Numbered from the stretch's first letter, positions 34,426-47,200 are shown. The stretch is DNA of 64,000 bases from Eulemur rufifrons (GCF_041146395.1 NC_090989.1:240364843-240428842); one strand, 5' to 3'. Made by a program: numbers and translations. Notes: generated from the sequence alone by a model not told the origin.

Positions 34426-34769
34426 CCTGCCTTGGTTTTGATTATAAAGAGAAGAGGAATTCAAGAAGACTCCTTCAGGTCTAATGAAAATACGCTGTCC
34501 ACAGCTTGGTCTGCTTGTATAAGGAGTCTGGGCAGCATCCTTCAAAGTAAAGTCTCATTTCTCTCTATATCTTCAAACCAATCACATCAGGCCTCATCGC
34601 AATACCACTTAATTGCATTTAATTCCACTATTTAATTTAATCCATCTAATTCAGTCCCACTTTTGTAGAATTCAAGTCCAGAACACTTGAGTCAAATCGT
34701 CTAATACTCCCAGAAAAGCAGAAGCCTACCCTGGGTGGAAACCAATGACAAAGATACAAGGTGCATTGA

Positions 34770-34965
34770 GTCAGAATCTCTTGTTTTTCATTCTGGCTAT
34801 AAGTAACCATATGATCTTAGACTAATCACTTAATCTCACTCTGAATGATTTCATTTCTTCATATCCAGATAGAATTAATAAGACCTTCCCCCTTTTTGAG
34901 AGATTTCTGTGGAGTTAAATGAAAATTCTATGTGAACTTGCTTTGAGTTCTCTAATACAATCGCA
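34770..34965 (+). repeat. MIR SINE
   Basis: GGCTATAAGTAACCATATGA, TCTTAGACTAATCACTTAAT and TCCAGATAGAATTAATAAGA follow the forward MIR core. Confidence 0.7.
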
Positions 34966-35289
34966 GTAATGTTGATTCAGAGCACAGTAAACCTTTTGTT
35001 TTTCCCATGAATGCAGGGTTTAGTCAAATCTTTCCCAGCTAAGTATTTTCTATACAATTGGTGTTCCTTAAATATTTGTTGTTTTTGATAATGAAGATAA
35101 ATGTCTTGTTGCCAAGTAATCTATTCACCACTTTTTCCAAATTGGAACTGGTATATGTTGAACCATTCCAGTTACTTTGATAAAACCCCTCTCTACGTTT
35201 ATATCTAACTTCTTTATCAGAAACAAACTATCTTCTTGGTGCACTTTGGCTTTTTCTGCAAGATGAAACAATGGATAGTCATTTGTCAA

Positions 35290-35439
35290 TTTTTTTTTTT
35301 TTACACACAGTGTCTCACTTTGTCATCCAGGCTGGAGTATAGTGGTGCAATCATAGCTCACTGCAGCCTCAAACTCCTGGGCTCAAGCAGTCTTCCCAAA
35401 GAGCTGGGATTACAGGTGTGAGCCACCACACCCCACCTT
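35290..35439 (-). mobile_element. Alu-related monomer (FLAM-like) or internally deleted Alu
   Basis: T12 tail, TACACACAGTGTCTCACTTT, CCAGGCTGGAGTATAGTGGT, then AAACTCCTGGGCTCAAGCAG joined directly to AGAGCTGGGATTACAGGTGT GAGCC. At about 150 bp it is a single monomer. Its wording (GCAATCATAGCTCACTGCAG) is of the old free-left-monomer type rather than the lemur dimers. Confidence 0.85.
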
Positions 35440-36020
35440 TTTGGTCTATTTTAAATCACATTTGGATATTTTTTATTGAGAATCTATTATATCTAGGGTT
35501 CTGCTAGAGAACAGCCAACAGAACTGGTCTTCCAGTAGTTTACATAATAATAGCTAAAACAACAACTGACATCTGCATCTTGCTTTACAATTGCCAGGTG
35601 GCTTCCTACAGTTAGATGTTTCTCAAATTTCAGTCATTTTTATAATATCATCATGATACTTTGCCATATTGTCATAATTTATGCTCTACTATTTACCAAG
35701 CTTTTTGTTTTAAATTGATCTACCTCTTTTTTACCCAAATAAATTTGTATAAAAAATGCATTTCATATTACTAACATAACTAGAAAATCAATATTGCTTG
35801 CCATACATAGAAAATAAATAAATTCATTGCTTTAGCCATTCCACAAAGTATACATATATCAAAACATCATGTTGTATACCATAAATACATATGCTTTTAT
35901 TTGTCAATTACAAAATAAATAACAATATAATTTTAAATAGAAAGTAAATAAATGTAATGAAAACTAAACAATATTGCTCAATTTCTGCTAGATACTGCTG
36001 TTGGGCACGACAGCCTTGTT
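35440..36020. other. AT-rich sequence with a possible L2 scrap
   Basis: TATTGAGAATCTATTATATC TAGG at 35473-35496 may be a reversed L2 tail. The rest is AT-rich and unassigned. Confidence 0.4.
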
Positions 36021-36024
36021 AAGT

Positions 36025-36200
36025 GATTTGTTAAGAAAGTAGTGCTGATGTTGTTCTCATTTTACAGATGACAAAACTAGGCCTCAGAGAGGTTATATTA
36101 CTTGTTCTTGGATAACACAGGTAGTAAATGACAGAGCTGGGCCTCCAACACAGGCCTTTTGATTCCAAATCCACTGCTTTTTCTACTGCACCTAACGCTT
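36025..36200 (-). repeat. MIR SINE
   Basis: CTCATTTTACAGATGACAAA, AGGCCTCAGAGAGGTTATAT, TAGTAAATGACAGAGCTGGG and CCAAATCCACTGCTTTTTCT follow reversed MIR. Confidence 0.9.
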
Positions 36201-36264
36201 TCTGACGTGAGAGGCCTTGCAGAGGACTGGGACGAAGCACACTGAAGATCCATCCATTCCCTCA

Positions 36265-36510
36265 ATCGTTTATAATCCAGTCAAGCAGACGAGAGGTTCT
36301 AAAGTGATATATTTAAATGGCATCAAGAGAAAGCAGTTAAGAGTGCTTTGAGATAATTGGCTCAGAAAATAACAGTGAAAATATTTAGCAAGTGAGCTCA
36401 CTGTAAGATGGATTGTTAGGAAAGATTTTCTGGAGGAAGCGAGATTAAAACTGTGTGTTAAAGGGTGGATAAAATTAGATGAATTGAAAAGAAGACAGAG
36501 GGAAAGGCAT
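36265..36510 (-). repeat. possible L2 fragment, reverse
   Basis: TTTATAATCCAGTCAAGCAG, GATTGTTAGGAAAGATTTTC TGGAGGAAG and GTGTGTTAAAGGGTGGATAA resemble the reversed L2 3' region (GGAAGGCTTCCTGGAGGAAG class). Confidence 0.5.
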
Positions 36511-36769
36511 TTCAAACAATAACAACACTGTGATCACAATTACCCAAAATATCAAAGAAAGTTCTTTCTTGGTTCACCACAGATAGGAGAAAATGCAGAC
36601 ATAAGACAGGAAGTGCCATAGCTACATTGGGGTAAAATAATTACTCTTTTGAACTCTTTAAAAATAAATTATTACTATTTCCCTTAAAATATATATGATC
36701 TAGCAAACTACTCACAGGGTTGAAATGATGATAGATATGTGCTAATATTTATAAGCATGTGCCTCATCC

Positions 36770-37330
36770 TGACAGGGAAATTGGAAATAACTCCAATGTT
36801 TGACAATATAGGCTCAGTTACATAAACTTAACTACATTGACTCTGGGAACATTGTGCAGTCTTCAGAAAAGATGTCAACCTTTGCTACTGAAATGTGGTC
36901 TGTGGACCAATATTGTCACCTTGAGCTGGAACTTGTTAAAATGCAGTTTCTGATAGAATAGGTCTGCAGGAGGGTCTGAGATGTTGCATTTCCAACACAT
37001 TCCCCACTGATTCACACATGCATTAAAGTTTGAGACGTAGAGGCAGGTAATTAATGACATGAAAAGACACTTGCAATTAAATTAAATAGGCTGATTTCAC
37101 AAGAATTAGTTCTATACGATACTATATTGGTAAATTTAAAAAATATATATGCATTCATGCACGAGGAGAGAAGAATGCAAGGCAGACAGATGGGAAGAGT
37201 ATATATCAAAATATCAACAGTGGTAGAATTACAGCAAATTATTTAAATTTTCTTCTGTGTTTGCATATCTGTATTTTCACTATGAAATTGCCTCTTTAAA
37301 ATTATATTTTTAATTCCTTTTCTGTTTTCA
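36770..37330 (+). repeat. L1M 3' region, interrupted by MER5
   Basis: GAAATAACTCCAATGTTTGA CAATATAGGC, then after the insertion TATACGATACTATATTGG, ATATATCAAAATATCAACAG TGG and TTTTCACTATGAAATTG keep the ancient L1 3' order. Confidence 0.7.
36878..37043 (+). mobile_element. MER5-type hAT-Charlie element
   Basis: GAAATGTGGTCTGTGGACCA, CAGTTTCTGATAGAATAGGT CTGCAGG, TTGCATTTCCAACACATTCC and AAAGTTTGAGACGTAGAGG follow MER5A/B order. Terminal inverted repeats are degraded. Confidence 0.78.
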
Positions 37331-37835
37331 GAATTTCACTGAGTTCTTTCTGGAAAAATAAACACAAACCAACAGTCTGAACTGGAAGAAAACAACTCAG
37401 GGATTTAATCAGTGTAACAAGAAACTGTCAGAAGAAAAGACTTATAAGAATTTTCCATTAGGTGTGAAATAAGTCAGTGTAACCTTCATGTTCCTGGATC
37501 TCTCAGAATATATTTTAAAAAAACCAAAACTTTTTTTTTTTTTTTTTTCTTCAGTAAGGCTATAAATCTATAGGAGCATACACATTTTCAAGACTGCCAA
37601 CTGGGAAAGTATTTTCAAGATGAAACAGATCAGTTTCCCTTAAGTATTCTCAGTGGCTTTCCTCCGAGGTCTGGTTAGGAATATTCCAGCAATGTCACTT
37701 AGAAGTTGAAAGAGGGCCCAGCTGCTTTGTCAGAATGATTCTTTGCCTGCATTCTCCCTTGGAGAATTTACCTTAAGCTTTATTCATTTCTGTCAGTTGT
37801 CCCCATTTTGCTGATCCCTTTTTTTTCAGCATGTG
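37331..37835. other. unique sequence
   Basis: No recognised element apart from a T18 run at about 37531-37548. Confidence 0.45.
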
Positions 37836-37839
37836 ATGG

Positions 37840-38020
37840 TAGGAAAAGGATTAGGGTCCCAGCTTCACTGTTTCCTAGTTGCTAGGGTGTTCAGGCAATG
37901 GAATTAAAAAGCCCACAGTCCTTTATCACTAAATTAGGGGAAATGGTGTCTACTTTAGTTAAGAGGATTGAATGAAATAGTGCACATAAAGCATTTATTA
38001 TGAAGCATAAAAGAAGTACT
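37840..38020 (+). repeat. MIR SINE
   Basis: CAGCTTCACTGTTTCCTAGT, TTCAGGCAATGGAATTAAAA and GAGGATTGAATGAAATAGTG CACATAAAGC follow forward MIR. Confidence 0.75.
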
Positions 38021-38029
38021 TAAGAAGTT

Positions 38030-38720
38030 GACTGATTCATTCATTCATCATTCAACAACTGTGCACCCTCTGTCTGTCCTCTGCATCCTAAGGGCAGAGG
38101 ATGCAGATGACCCCAGACAGGTTCCCTTATCTCCAGGTGCTTTCAGGTAAGGGGACATAATTGAGGAAAACAATTACCCTGCAGTGTAACACGTGCTACA
38201 AGAGGGAGAGGGCCAGGTATCATGGGGACAAATAATAGAAATATCTAACCTTACTATGGGGTAATGCTAAAGCCATCTTCCTGGATGAGTGACCTGAGGG
38301 GCTAGCAGGTCTTGGCCAGGAATGCCTGGGAGGCCCCAGACATTGGGAATAACACATTTAAAGGCTCGCATGTAAGAAAGAGCATGAAGGTTCAGGTGTT
38401 CAGCAAACTCAAAATGGTTAGGATATGAGTTTGGGGTAGAAGGTGGGGGCAGTAGAAAGAAGGAAAGTGGTGCTGAAGGGGTCAGCAGCGCCTGGCATGA
38501 ACGAGCCTTGTAAGCCACGTGGGGCAAGTTTAACTTCATCTGAAGGGCAGCTGGAATGGTCAAGGTTACACTTGGTCTGTTCCAGGTTTTAGGAAGATTG
38601 CTCTGGCCACAGTGTGGAGAAAAGACAGGAGGTAAAGGAGGAGGGTTGAACATAAACCAGGAGGCTGCTAGACTGAGGCTTGGAATTAGCTGGAATTGGG
38701 GGCCCGGGGGGCATATGGAA
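38030..38720 (-). repeat. long L2 LINE 3' segment, reverse
   Basis: CTGATTCATTCATTCATCAT TCAACAAC opens it, followed by AAGGTTCAGGTGTTCAGCAA, GAGCCTTGTAAGCCACGTGG, GGTTTTAGGAAGATTGCTCT GGCC and GTGTGGAGAAAAGACAGGAG. This is the reversed L2 3' UTR in order, about 690 bp. The 128-codon minus frame here is not a gene. Confidence 0.82.
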
Positions 38721-38866
38721 CAGACCTCAAGAATGTGCTTAATAGATGCTATTTCCTTCCTTTTCTCTCCACGGAGATCTTTTGGTCACTTCAAGCCAAC
38801 AGAAGGTTAACCCAGCAGTAGCTGAAAAAAATATTTTCTAGACACAAAATGCCTGTCTCTCCTTAG

Positions 38867-39225
38867 CAGTTCTCAAAGTAAGGTCTGGGATCTCGAGGGC
38901 CATTACATTTCCATCTGAGGAGTCTGTGAGGTCAAAACTATTTGCATAACAATACTAAGGTGCTGTTTGCCTTATTGCTCTTACTCTTTCACAAGCACAC
39001 AGTGGAGTTTTCCAAGGGCTACCATGATGTGTGGTGGTGCAATTGCTCTTTTGGCTAAAGTAACATGTGCTTAGATTTTCCCGAGCTTTACATTTGTCCC
39101 AGTTTTAATTTCAAATAGAGTAAATATAGAAAGATATAGCCCCCCATAACAAAACCTCTTTGGGGTCCTCAATAATGTTCAAGAGTGTAAAAAGGACCTG
39201 AGACCACAAAATTTGAGAACCGCTG
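38867..39225 (+). mobile_element. hAT-Charlie-type non-autonomous element
   Basis: CAGTTCTCAAAGTAAGGTCT at one end and ATTTGAGAACCGCTG at the other are imperfect terminal inverted repeats. Inside: GAGGTCAAAACTATTTGCAT AACAATACTAAGG, CAGTGGAGTTTTCCAAGGGC and CTCTTTGGGGTCCTCAATAA. The wording is of a known mammalian Charlie-derived family whose MER number I cannot give with confidence. Full length at 359 bp; the 8-bp target duplication is no longer visible. Confidence 0.8.
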
Positions 39226-40410
39226 CCATAAACATTTAAAGAAGACATCTACTAAGAAGAGCTTAAAAATTTATGAGTGAGGGTAAACTCTACTGATTGA
39301 AGAACCTAATTTCTATCCTAGTTTTGTTGTCCTTTCAAATCTGAGCTGCTGTTTGCACGATATAAGGATAATGGCTGGTAGTTCATTTCTAGAAGATCAC
39401 ATCTAAAGAAAGCAAAGCACACACCATCCGATGTACTAAGTAGAAATATGAAATCTCTACCTGTGATTCTGAAGATACTTTTTTCTTTAAAACTTATTTT
39501 TAAAGTTAGAAAACATAGTCACTGAGTAATACTCATATATTAGAACAAGATCTCTGTTGTGTGGGCAGAAAAGCAAAATAGAAGCTGCAGTGTGGGCAAG
39601 TGGAAAATAACACAGTGAGAAGGAATGATGCAAACTAGACTCGAGCTCTAAACTCAAGTTCGCGGTGCGAAAGGACTTCAGGATCCCCTATGAACCATTC
39701 TTCTAAAAAACCTAGCGCAGTGGGCTAGCTAGTCAAGCATAAACCTGGCAGTCTTCCCCATGTCATCCAAAGAGGCCTGGAAACAGTCCAGGAAGCTTTA
39801 CTGTGCCCCTGAACAATTCTGGGGTGTCTGTCTTTCTAAGAGGTCATTGGTTATTTCAGCACAAAAAGCCCAAGGAGGCCCAGGAAAAGAGCAATACAGA
39901 AAACGGTCCAGGAGACTGAGGGCAGCTGAAGTTCAAGGTTTAAGACAAGGATCCCATATCGCTATTAGGAATAAAATGTGGCTAGTACATCTAAGGAACT
40001 GAATTTTAAATTGTATTTCATTTTCACTAATTTAAATTCAAATAGCTGTGAGACTAGTAACTACTGTACTAGAAAGCTCTAGTCCAGAACTTTAGTGAAA
40101 TTATCTTCCTAACCTTTGGAGAGCCAACTCTAAGATCCCTCATCATAGGGCAAGATGGATGTGAATGCACTCTTTAGGTAAACATGGATTGGAAATCCTT
40201 GTCTCCCACAACAACCCAGAGTCAGCTTCATAGGGCATCTGCTAGCAAAGCCAGGGAGTTATCCTGGGAGAGTTGTGGAGCTTAGTAAAGTGGGAAGGAA
40301 GCAGAGCTGGCAAATGGAGAGGCAGAGGTCTCGACTGTGACTCCATGTACCTTATCCTGAGCTACCTTCCAAATTCTTTTCCTGATATGTATCTCCTTGT
40401 CACTGTGCTG
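39226..40410. other. unique sequence
   Basis: 1.2 kb, nothing recognised. An 80-codon frame at 39760-40002 has no family features. Confidence 0.45.
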
Positions 40411-40414
40411 CAGC

Positions 40415-41030
40415 CATTTCTACCTCTTAGGGCTTCCTCAAACAGGCCAAGCAAGTTCCCATCTCAGGGCCTGTTGTGGGTTTACTTTCTTCTTAGCCCA
40501 GAATGCACTTTCTCTGAATCAGGGTTTCTTAACTTCAGTGCTGGTGACATTTTGGGCTGGATAATTCTTTGTTAGAGGGACCTATCTTATGCATTGTAGG
40601 ATGTTTAGCAGCATCTTTGGCTTCTATCCACCAGATGCCAGGAGCATCCCTCCCCTCACTTGTGACAATTAAAAACATCTCCAGACGCCAAATGTCCCTT
40701 GAGAGGCAAAGTCACCCCTGGTTAAGAATCACTGCCCTAGATATCTGCATGATTCACTCCCTCACTTTATTTAGGTCTGTACTCAGATGTCACCCCTAGG
40801 GAAACTTTTTCAAAACCCAGTCTAAACCAGAAACCCCATCGCTGTCTGTCCCCTTTCCCTGTTTTATTTTTCTTCACAGTATTTATTACTAGCTAACATT
40901 GGATTAGATAATTCTTTGCTTATTGTGTCTTCACCTGTTTTGTTCACTGCTGCAATCCTAGCACCTAGTACCTAGACAATAGGAAGATGCTTTATAAATA
41001 TTTGTTGAATGAAGGAAGGAAGAAAGTGCC
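40415..41030 (+). repeat. L2 LINE 3' end, split by MER20
   Basis: CCCATCTCAGGGCCTGTTGT and AGCCCAGAATGCACTTTCTC precede the MER20. After it L2 resumes with GTACTCAGATGTCACCCCTA, CCTAGCACCTAGTACCTAGA and ATATTTGTTGAATGAAGGAA GG, the diagnostic L2 terminus. Confidence 0.88.
40520..40734 (-). mobile_element. MER20, reverse, nested in L2
   Basis: CAGGGTTTCTTAAC at the left and GTTAAGAATCACTG at the right are the terminal inverted repeats. TTGTAGGATGTTTAGCAGCA, CCACCAGATGCCAGGAGCAT and CTCCAGACGCCAAATGTCCC are reversed MER20 landmarks. Flanks CTCTGAAT and CCCTAGAT agree at 5 of 8. Confidence 0.9.
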
Positions 41031-41996
41031 CATGCCTCTTGTAAAGTCAGAAGAGAGACAGGAAGTTTTTATTCTGGGAGAATGGAGACCTGCCACCCAC
41101 AGAAAGGCTTCCACTTGATCTAGCTATTAAAATCTATATTGGCTGTTATATATAAAAATGGCAAGGTTTTAAAATTTTTTCTAATAATGGGCATACTTTT
41201 ATTCATAGTCTCTAAAATGATGCTTTGAATGCAGAAATAAATTACGGTTTTAAATTTATTTGTCAACCACTTTTATGACTAGTATGCACTTTTGAGACCT
41301 AAAATTGCAGTCATTTCATATCATCAAGAATCTATGTTCTGACCCAATATTAACAGTGATGTCTACTTGCCACTGAGTAGAAAACATTCTGATTTGATAA
41401 TTAGAAAAGTGCCCAATTAAAGGCCTGCATTTTTCCTTCATGGTTATAAGTTGAAAATGTGTTTCTAAGAGGTTTTTTATTAGCATTACTGTATAAGCCT
41501 AACAATTCAGTGAATATTACCCTGACTGCAGCCCTACAAAATTTAATCATGTTCTGAAGTCCTTACTTAATTATAAGATTGAGTTTTTTTCCCCCTGAAG
41601 ATTTGTTATATTCTTTCTGAATTCCTCAGGACATACTAATTTTCTAAGATGCTGACTTTCTTCCGGAAAGAACTGCAAATATTCAAAAGAAGTTACAAGT
41701 GTGAAGTAAATTGTACCTTTTGGAGAAGAAGGTGAGGGTATTTCTTGATTGTCGGCAGATCCTCGTGAATGGTCAGAGTCCTTCTGTAAAACCTGGACCT
41801 AGCCAGCTAGGAAATGAAGTTCCACAACACCTCAGTTCCTGAGAATATCCAGGGACTAGGAACTTCTGAATACATTCAGTGAAACTTCTAAAAACTAAGT
41901 AATTCCTCTTTTACATTTTCCAGGTTTTCACGAATGAAAGTTTTATGAAACACCAACACTCCCCTCCCTTTTTTTAAAATAATAGAATATCTGGAA

Positions 41997-41999
<3 letters not shown>

Positions 42000-42028
<29 letters not shown>
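42000..42028 (+). repeat. (GT)14 microsatellite
   Basis: Perfect GT run, 29 bp. Confidence 0.97.
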
Positions 42029-42032
<4 letters not shown>

Positions 42033-42078
42033 ACCATCCTTTTGTGAAGCTGTGAATAAGCAGGAGCAAGGCTGGGGG

Positions 42079-42243
42079 CAGGTCTCAGGATCGGCACGCC
42101 AGGCGTGGCCCCAAACCTTGCGTCCTCTCACAGGTGGGGCGCAGCATGCAGGGCCACGCAGGCAGCGTCACAAGCCGGCCCTTTACATAATCGACTGCTG
42201 AATCGAAGACTGAAAGTAGCCTTTCCCTGCAGGGGTTATCTCG
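42079..42243. other. CpG-rich pocket
   Basis: Eleven CpG dinucleotides in about 165 bp (eight within 42079-42180), in a window where CpG is otherwise scarce outside the young Alu. Too short for a standard CpG island. No repeat family recognised. Confidence 0.6.
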
Positions 42244-42429
42244 ATTTTTAAAAATCATCCCCTTTACTCCTCTTTTTAGAGTCTTATCAACTTCTCAGTA
42301 GCCCTCCAAGTTAGTATCCAACCTTGTTTGTGATTTCTACAGTCAGCCCTTGTGCGACTCACATCCCTCACCTAGTTCCCTTTCACTATATGAATGGAAG
42401 AGGAGCATTCCTTGTTATTAGTTCAAGAA

Positions 42430-42720
42430 TTTTTTTTTTTATTTCAGCTCATTATGGGGCTACAAAAGTTCAGGTTATATATAAGAATTTTTTAAAAATA
42501 GTTTTTTGTGTCTATTTAGGGTATACAATGCTGTTATGAATGAGATCCATAGATATAGCAAAATGGTTATGATAGTGAAACCAATTAACATATCCATCAT
42601 CTCACATAGTTACCCGTTTTTCCCCCTGTGGCAAGAAAAGCTATATTCATTTAGCAAAACTCCTGAATAAAATACACTACCATTAAATACAGTGCTCAAG
42701 TGGTACATTAGATCGTTAGA
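42430..42720 (-). repeat. old L1 3' UTR fragment, reverse
   Basis: TTTATTTCAGCTCATTATGG GGCTACAAAAG, GGGTATACAATGCTGTTATG, CATATCCATCATCTCACATA GTTACCC and TATTCATTTAGCAAAACTCC follow the reversed L1M 3' UTR. Confidence 0.78.
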
Positions 42721-44105
42721 CTTGTTCGTCGTTCTACATTTCTGCTGCTTGTAGACAGAGAATAAACAGTGTTTTCCAGGGGTGGGATGAGGAGGAGGGA
42801 AGTGAGGAGATGTAGATCACAGCATACAAAGCAGTCCAAGAATTTACGTGAGAAGAGGTGGGGAAAATCTACTTCAAAGATGCCTTGACCTCTCCTCCAA
42901 ACTCCATCCTCATCACCACCCCCATCATCATCAGAAAAGTAACACCTCTAGACACTTGATACCAGATGACATTGTTCTTGACATAGTCCCCAATATCAGA
43001 CTTTGAACAGAATTCTGACCCCTATGAAATGCATTTTAATGGTTAAGTTTAAATGTTTTATATAGTATTTGCAGGATATATCAAATCCCTCTTGTATTTT
43101 TTAACAACATCTTGCTTTCTGACTCATATTTCAGATAATACCTTGACAGGCAGAAAGATGATCAGAGATATTAACCCTGCCTCTTCAAGGTGAGAGGCAT
43201 AATTGCCCAGCTGGAGAGACATCTAGCATCCTCAAGGAGGACTCAGGTTTGAAATAATCTTTCCCTGAAGGTACCAAGGGAGGATGGAACCTCTTGGGAA
43301 GTGTTCTGCATCCATCTGTGCGATAGCTTGCCCTCTGGAATCAACACCACGACTCCTCCAATAGCTCTGTGGTAAGGATATTGTCTAAAAAGTTAAAGGT
43401 TTTATTTTTCAGCAGTCTACAAGACAAGCCTCGGTAGGCACAGTCAACCTGTCCTCACTGTGTTTGTAGCCAGACACAGTCCACACTATTACATGCTACT
43501 CAGAAGATTAGAGAGTATTTATAAATGAGTTCTCTGAAAGGAATAAGCAACTGACAATTTTTAGATAGCTGCATTATATCCTGACTATTTACAGAAGTTA
43601 AAACCCATCAGAGGACTTAGCAGAAAATACTCATGCATTATTCAACTGATAAACGTCTGTCGTTTTTCTAATTTGCTCTTTAGAAATTTGTCTTTTCAAG
43701 TTGTTTTGAGTTGCAGGTCATTGAGGGAGGGAGAGGAGAAGGTATTCTCTCTTTTCACTGAGAAATACTCAAATAAAAGAGGTACCCCCCATTCAGCTAA
43801 GCACACCAGCTTTTACATCAACAAAATGTACAACAAGCTTGTAAAATCAAAGGACTTTAGGAAGAGCATCCCTTTTTAAACAAGTTGTTACAGAACAGAA
43901 AAAGATAAATAGCATGCTTATCAGGCTAGGTTTTCCAGGCTCGCCCATTTCAAGTCACCCTTGAGTTTCCTTTCCTTCTACTTCTCTGTTTTGCCTTTCC
44001 CAGTCCACATTGCAGGATGCCACGTACAACATGCTTACCCCCAATTCAACTGCACTTGTTTACTGTATTGTACAGCCAAAGGCTCTACCGCATGACAACG
44101 ATGAT
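42721..44105. other. unique sequence
   Basis: 1.4 kb, no recognised element or coding signal. Confidence 0.45.
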
Positions 44106-44109
44106 GGCG

Positions 44110-44230
44110 TACTCATTGTTTTATTCATCATACTTATTGGGGGTCTATTATGTGCCAGACACTGTGTGGGTCCCAGTGATGGACAGAACAAGGCCCCTGG
44201 CCTCATGGAGCGTACAGTCACTATTGAGCT
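44110..44230 (-). repeat. L2 LINE 3' end, reverse
   Basis: TATTATGTGCCAGACACTGT GTGGG, GTGATGGACAGAACAAGGCC and CTCATGGAGCGTACAGTCAC match the reversed L2 tail. Confidence 0.85.
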
Positions 44231-47200
44231 AAGTGTCTGGAGGCCTTCAGTAACTTTTGTACGCAGTGACAGCCCTGTGTGATCCGGGGGGTGATTTGAT
44301 TTATCTTCATTTCAAATATGACCCTCCCCATCATAGCAGTGTTATTTTAGGGCTGATGTCTGATATCTGCCTTGAGGCCAATCATGTCTTGAGAGACTGC
44401 TGAGATCTATGACAGCTTTTTGATTTATCCTTTGCCCACTTCCTCTGTTTGATCTTTTCTTTCTCATAGATTCAGTGTTTACAGTTTATAGCCACTATCA
44501 CTGCCCTCATCCCCACAGCCTCTCTCCCTACCCCACATAGTCTCTGCTTACATTATCTTCTTTGTTTTGCCTTGGTCACGTTTTCAGGCTTGCAGGCTGG
44601 TCAGATAGGGGCACTACTAGAACCTCTGGGTTTCTAGGTTTTCCTAGTCACTGTTGTTACTTTTGTCTGCTTGGGGAGGGAGATTCTTTACAACACATTT
44701 TTTGGTTCCACCATGGTTCTGTTATCCCCCATCAAATCTGGTTTGGTGCTATTCCAGAAGCTCAGAGTTGTTTGTAATCTGACATCTGAGCTCTGGATAA
44801 GGGATGGACTTGGCCAGAGATAGTGAGAGGTTTCTGGAAACATCAGGTGCACTTATATCACTTGCTAAGATGTAGGGGCAGAATTACAAGGTAAGAATTA
44901 ATGACTAGCACCCTGGACGACAGGCCGAAAGTCTCCAAGCTTTGAAGTATATTTCTCTGCAAGCTATTTCTCTGCTGACTCACTGGTTCTCAAGTTTTTG
45001 GAAAAGAAAATAGGAATGTTAGAATACAAAGAGACATGCACTAAGGTTCCATGGAAGAAAGATGCCTCACAAGTTAGCCTGGTACACTTCTGTTTATTTT
45101 GAAATAGTGGTTAGGTCAATTTAATTATTTGATTAACCAAGAATTACCATATATAGATTCCTATTTTTAAAATAATGTGGATAAAATGCATTTATCAATA
45201 AAAAGATACTGCCAAAATATTTGCTGCAGAGGTCATTAAGAACATTATAATAACCAAAAGATCCAATTTATTTGATTATTTTATGGATTCTACAAAAATG
45301 GAAGTCTATACAAAACCATCTACATCTGAAGGTTAACTGTTCACAATAAAGTTACACAGTATCCTGTTTACCTGATCTGGGCCTAATATATTGTTTGAGA
45401 TTCTGAATTTTTTACCCTGGCTTTTAAAATATTTTCTTAGTTGCTCTTCATAGCTTCTCCTCTTTTTCTATGACCAAAATCATCTGAAGCCTCTTGCAAT
45501 GATGATGCTGGAGTAGGCTTTTCCATAACCAGGTCATCAGAGAATTAGCTTTTCAGTGACTCAACTAAATGAAACTTATATTAAAAATTTTAGTTACAGG
45601 AAAAAAAATGCACGCATGTTTTAAGATCTCATCAGACTGTGATGTCTGAAGACAAGAATAACAGCTGGGTGACTTAACGCTGCTGCAGCATCACCGTGTT
45701 ACCTGACTGGCACCTGTGGCCTTCCTGTCAGCCAGGTTTATGGTCACTGCACCAGGGACACTGAATGCTAGACCTCGAGATGAATCTCATGCATGCTCAA
45801 ATGCTTGGATCAACAGTTCCCACTGCGGGAAGGCCTTTCTATTAGCTCATTAAAAGGTGACCCATTTTTACTCCTCTTCAACTTCTGGAACTTTAAAATG
45901 TGGTGTCAACTTATTTCCCTTATGACTCTCTCTGAATTTATGTTGCTTTCTTGGCTTTTGAAATGTTAGAGCTGGTCTGAGAAAGTGGGACACATTTCCC
46001 TTGACACATTTCAAGCTGTATGAGAAAGAGGAACCATGTGCAATAAGCTGTCAGACTGAATACTGGCAGAAAGCAATCAAGTCCTCCAAGAAGTAAGTCC
46101 CACCCAGCTCTCTTCCACCTCTACTTCATATAATACCCCAAATTCCAAGGTTCCTGATGAATCTTCCTTCTGGGAATGAACTGCTTTCTGGGGCATAGTT
46201 TGCTATCTTGGTGCTCACAGTCACAAGACATTCTTTTCCTTGGTTACTAGCATTGAGCTTTGGATAGGAGAGTCTCACTATTTCTCTAGGGACTTATTGC
46301 AACACTCTTGTCATTAAATTAGTGGATGAGGAAATGTGGCTACCATCTTAAATCCTTGCAGATGATTCGCTACCCAGTACTAATTTCTTTAGCACTCTTA
46401 ATTCTGGTTCGTGTCTGACCTGGACTATTCTACACCATTTTTTTTGTTTTATCTGAATTTTTTACGATGCTCTCAGGTGAGATGAGTTCTGCCTTTAACC
46501 TTTTTGCTCCCTTGACCTAAGTTGTGCAGGATGAGAGTGGAGGCTGAGAAATGAGAGGAACTAGACTGCTTCAGGGCCTGCATTTAAAACCCTGATTAAT
46601 GGCAGAAGAGAAAGGGTTCATAGGGTGAGAAACAAAGTGGAGAAAAAAGAAACCAGACTGGGTTGAGTTTAGGGATTTATGGAAAATTTCATTTTTCAAT
46701 TAAGGTCAAATTTTCAGGAATATTAGCAAGTTCACTGATCACATAAAATGGATTTCAAACCTAGATAAACTACACATAACCATCTCAATGACTAAGAAAG
46801 TTTTATCTTATGTTATTGTCTGTCCTTGTGAATTACACTCTTTCTGGGTTCCCATTAGTGCATATAATAGGGTTGAGCACACCTAGAAACCATGTTTAGC
46901 AATACATACATGAAATACATGCATTGCTAGTGACTTCAAGCACATCAGCTTTCAGGGTTTAGGTCTTTCATGGAGGCAACTCTAAAGTCCCTCCAAATCC
47001 TACTGGAGCTCTGTGATATGATTCACATAAGTTCCTACGGAGGACAAGGAGGTAGCAAAAATGGATGAAACAGGCTGGAGATAAACCAGTAAATGCTACG
47101 TTGCTAGTACTGTGACCAAGAAACATGAGTAATCCCTGCTTTGCTGTATTGCATCTTAAAACCCCTGGGTATGTCCCTCCAAAACCCAATCAGGCTGATT

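Larger units (their letters stand above)
41031..42425. other. unique sequence with GT microsatellite and CpG pocket
   Basis: No dispersed repeat recognised. Holds (GT)14 at 42000-42028 and, directly beside it, a CpG-dense pocket at 42079-42243. Confidence 0.5.
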
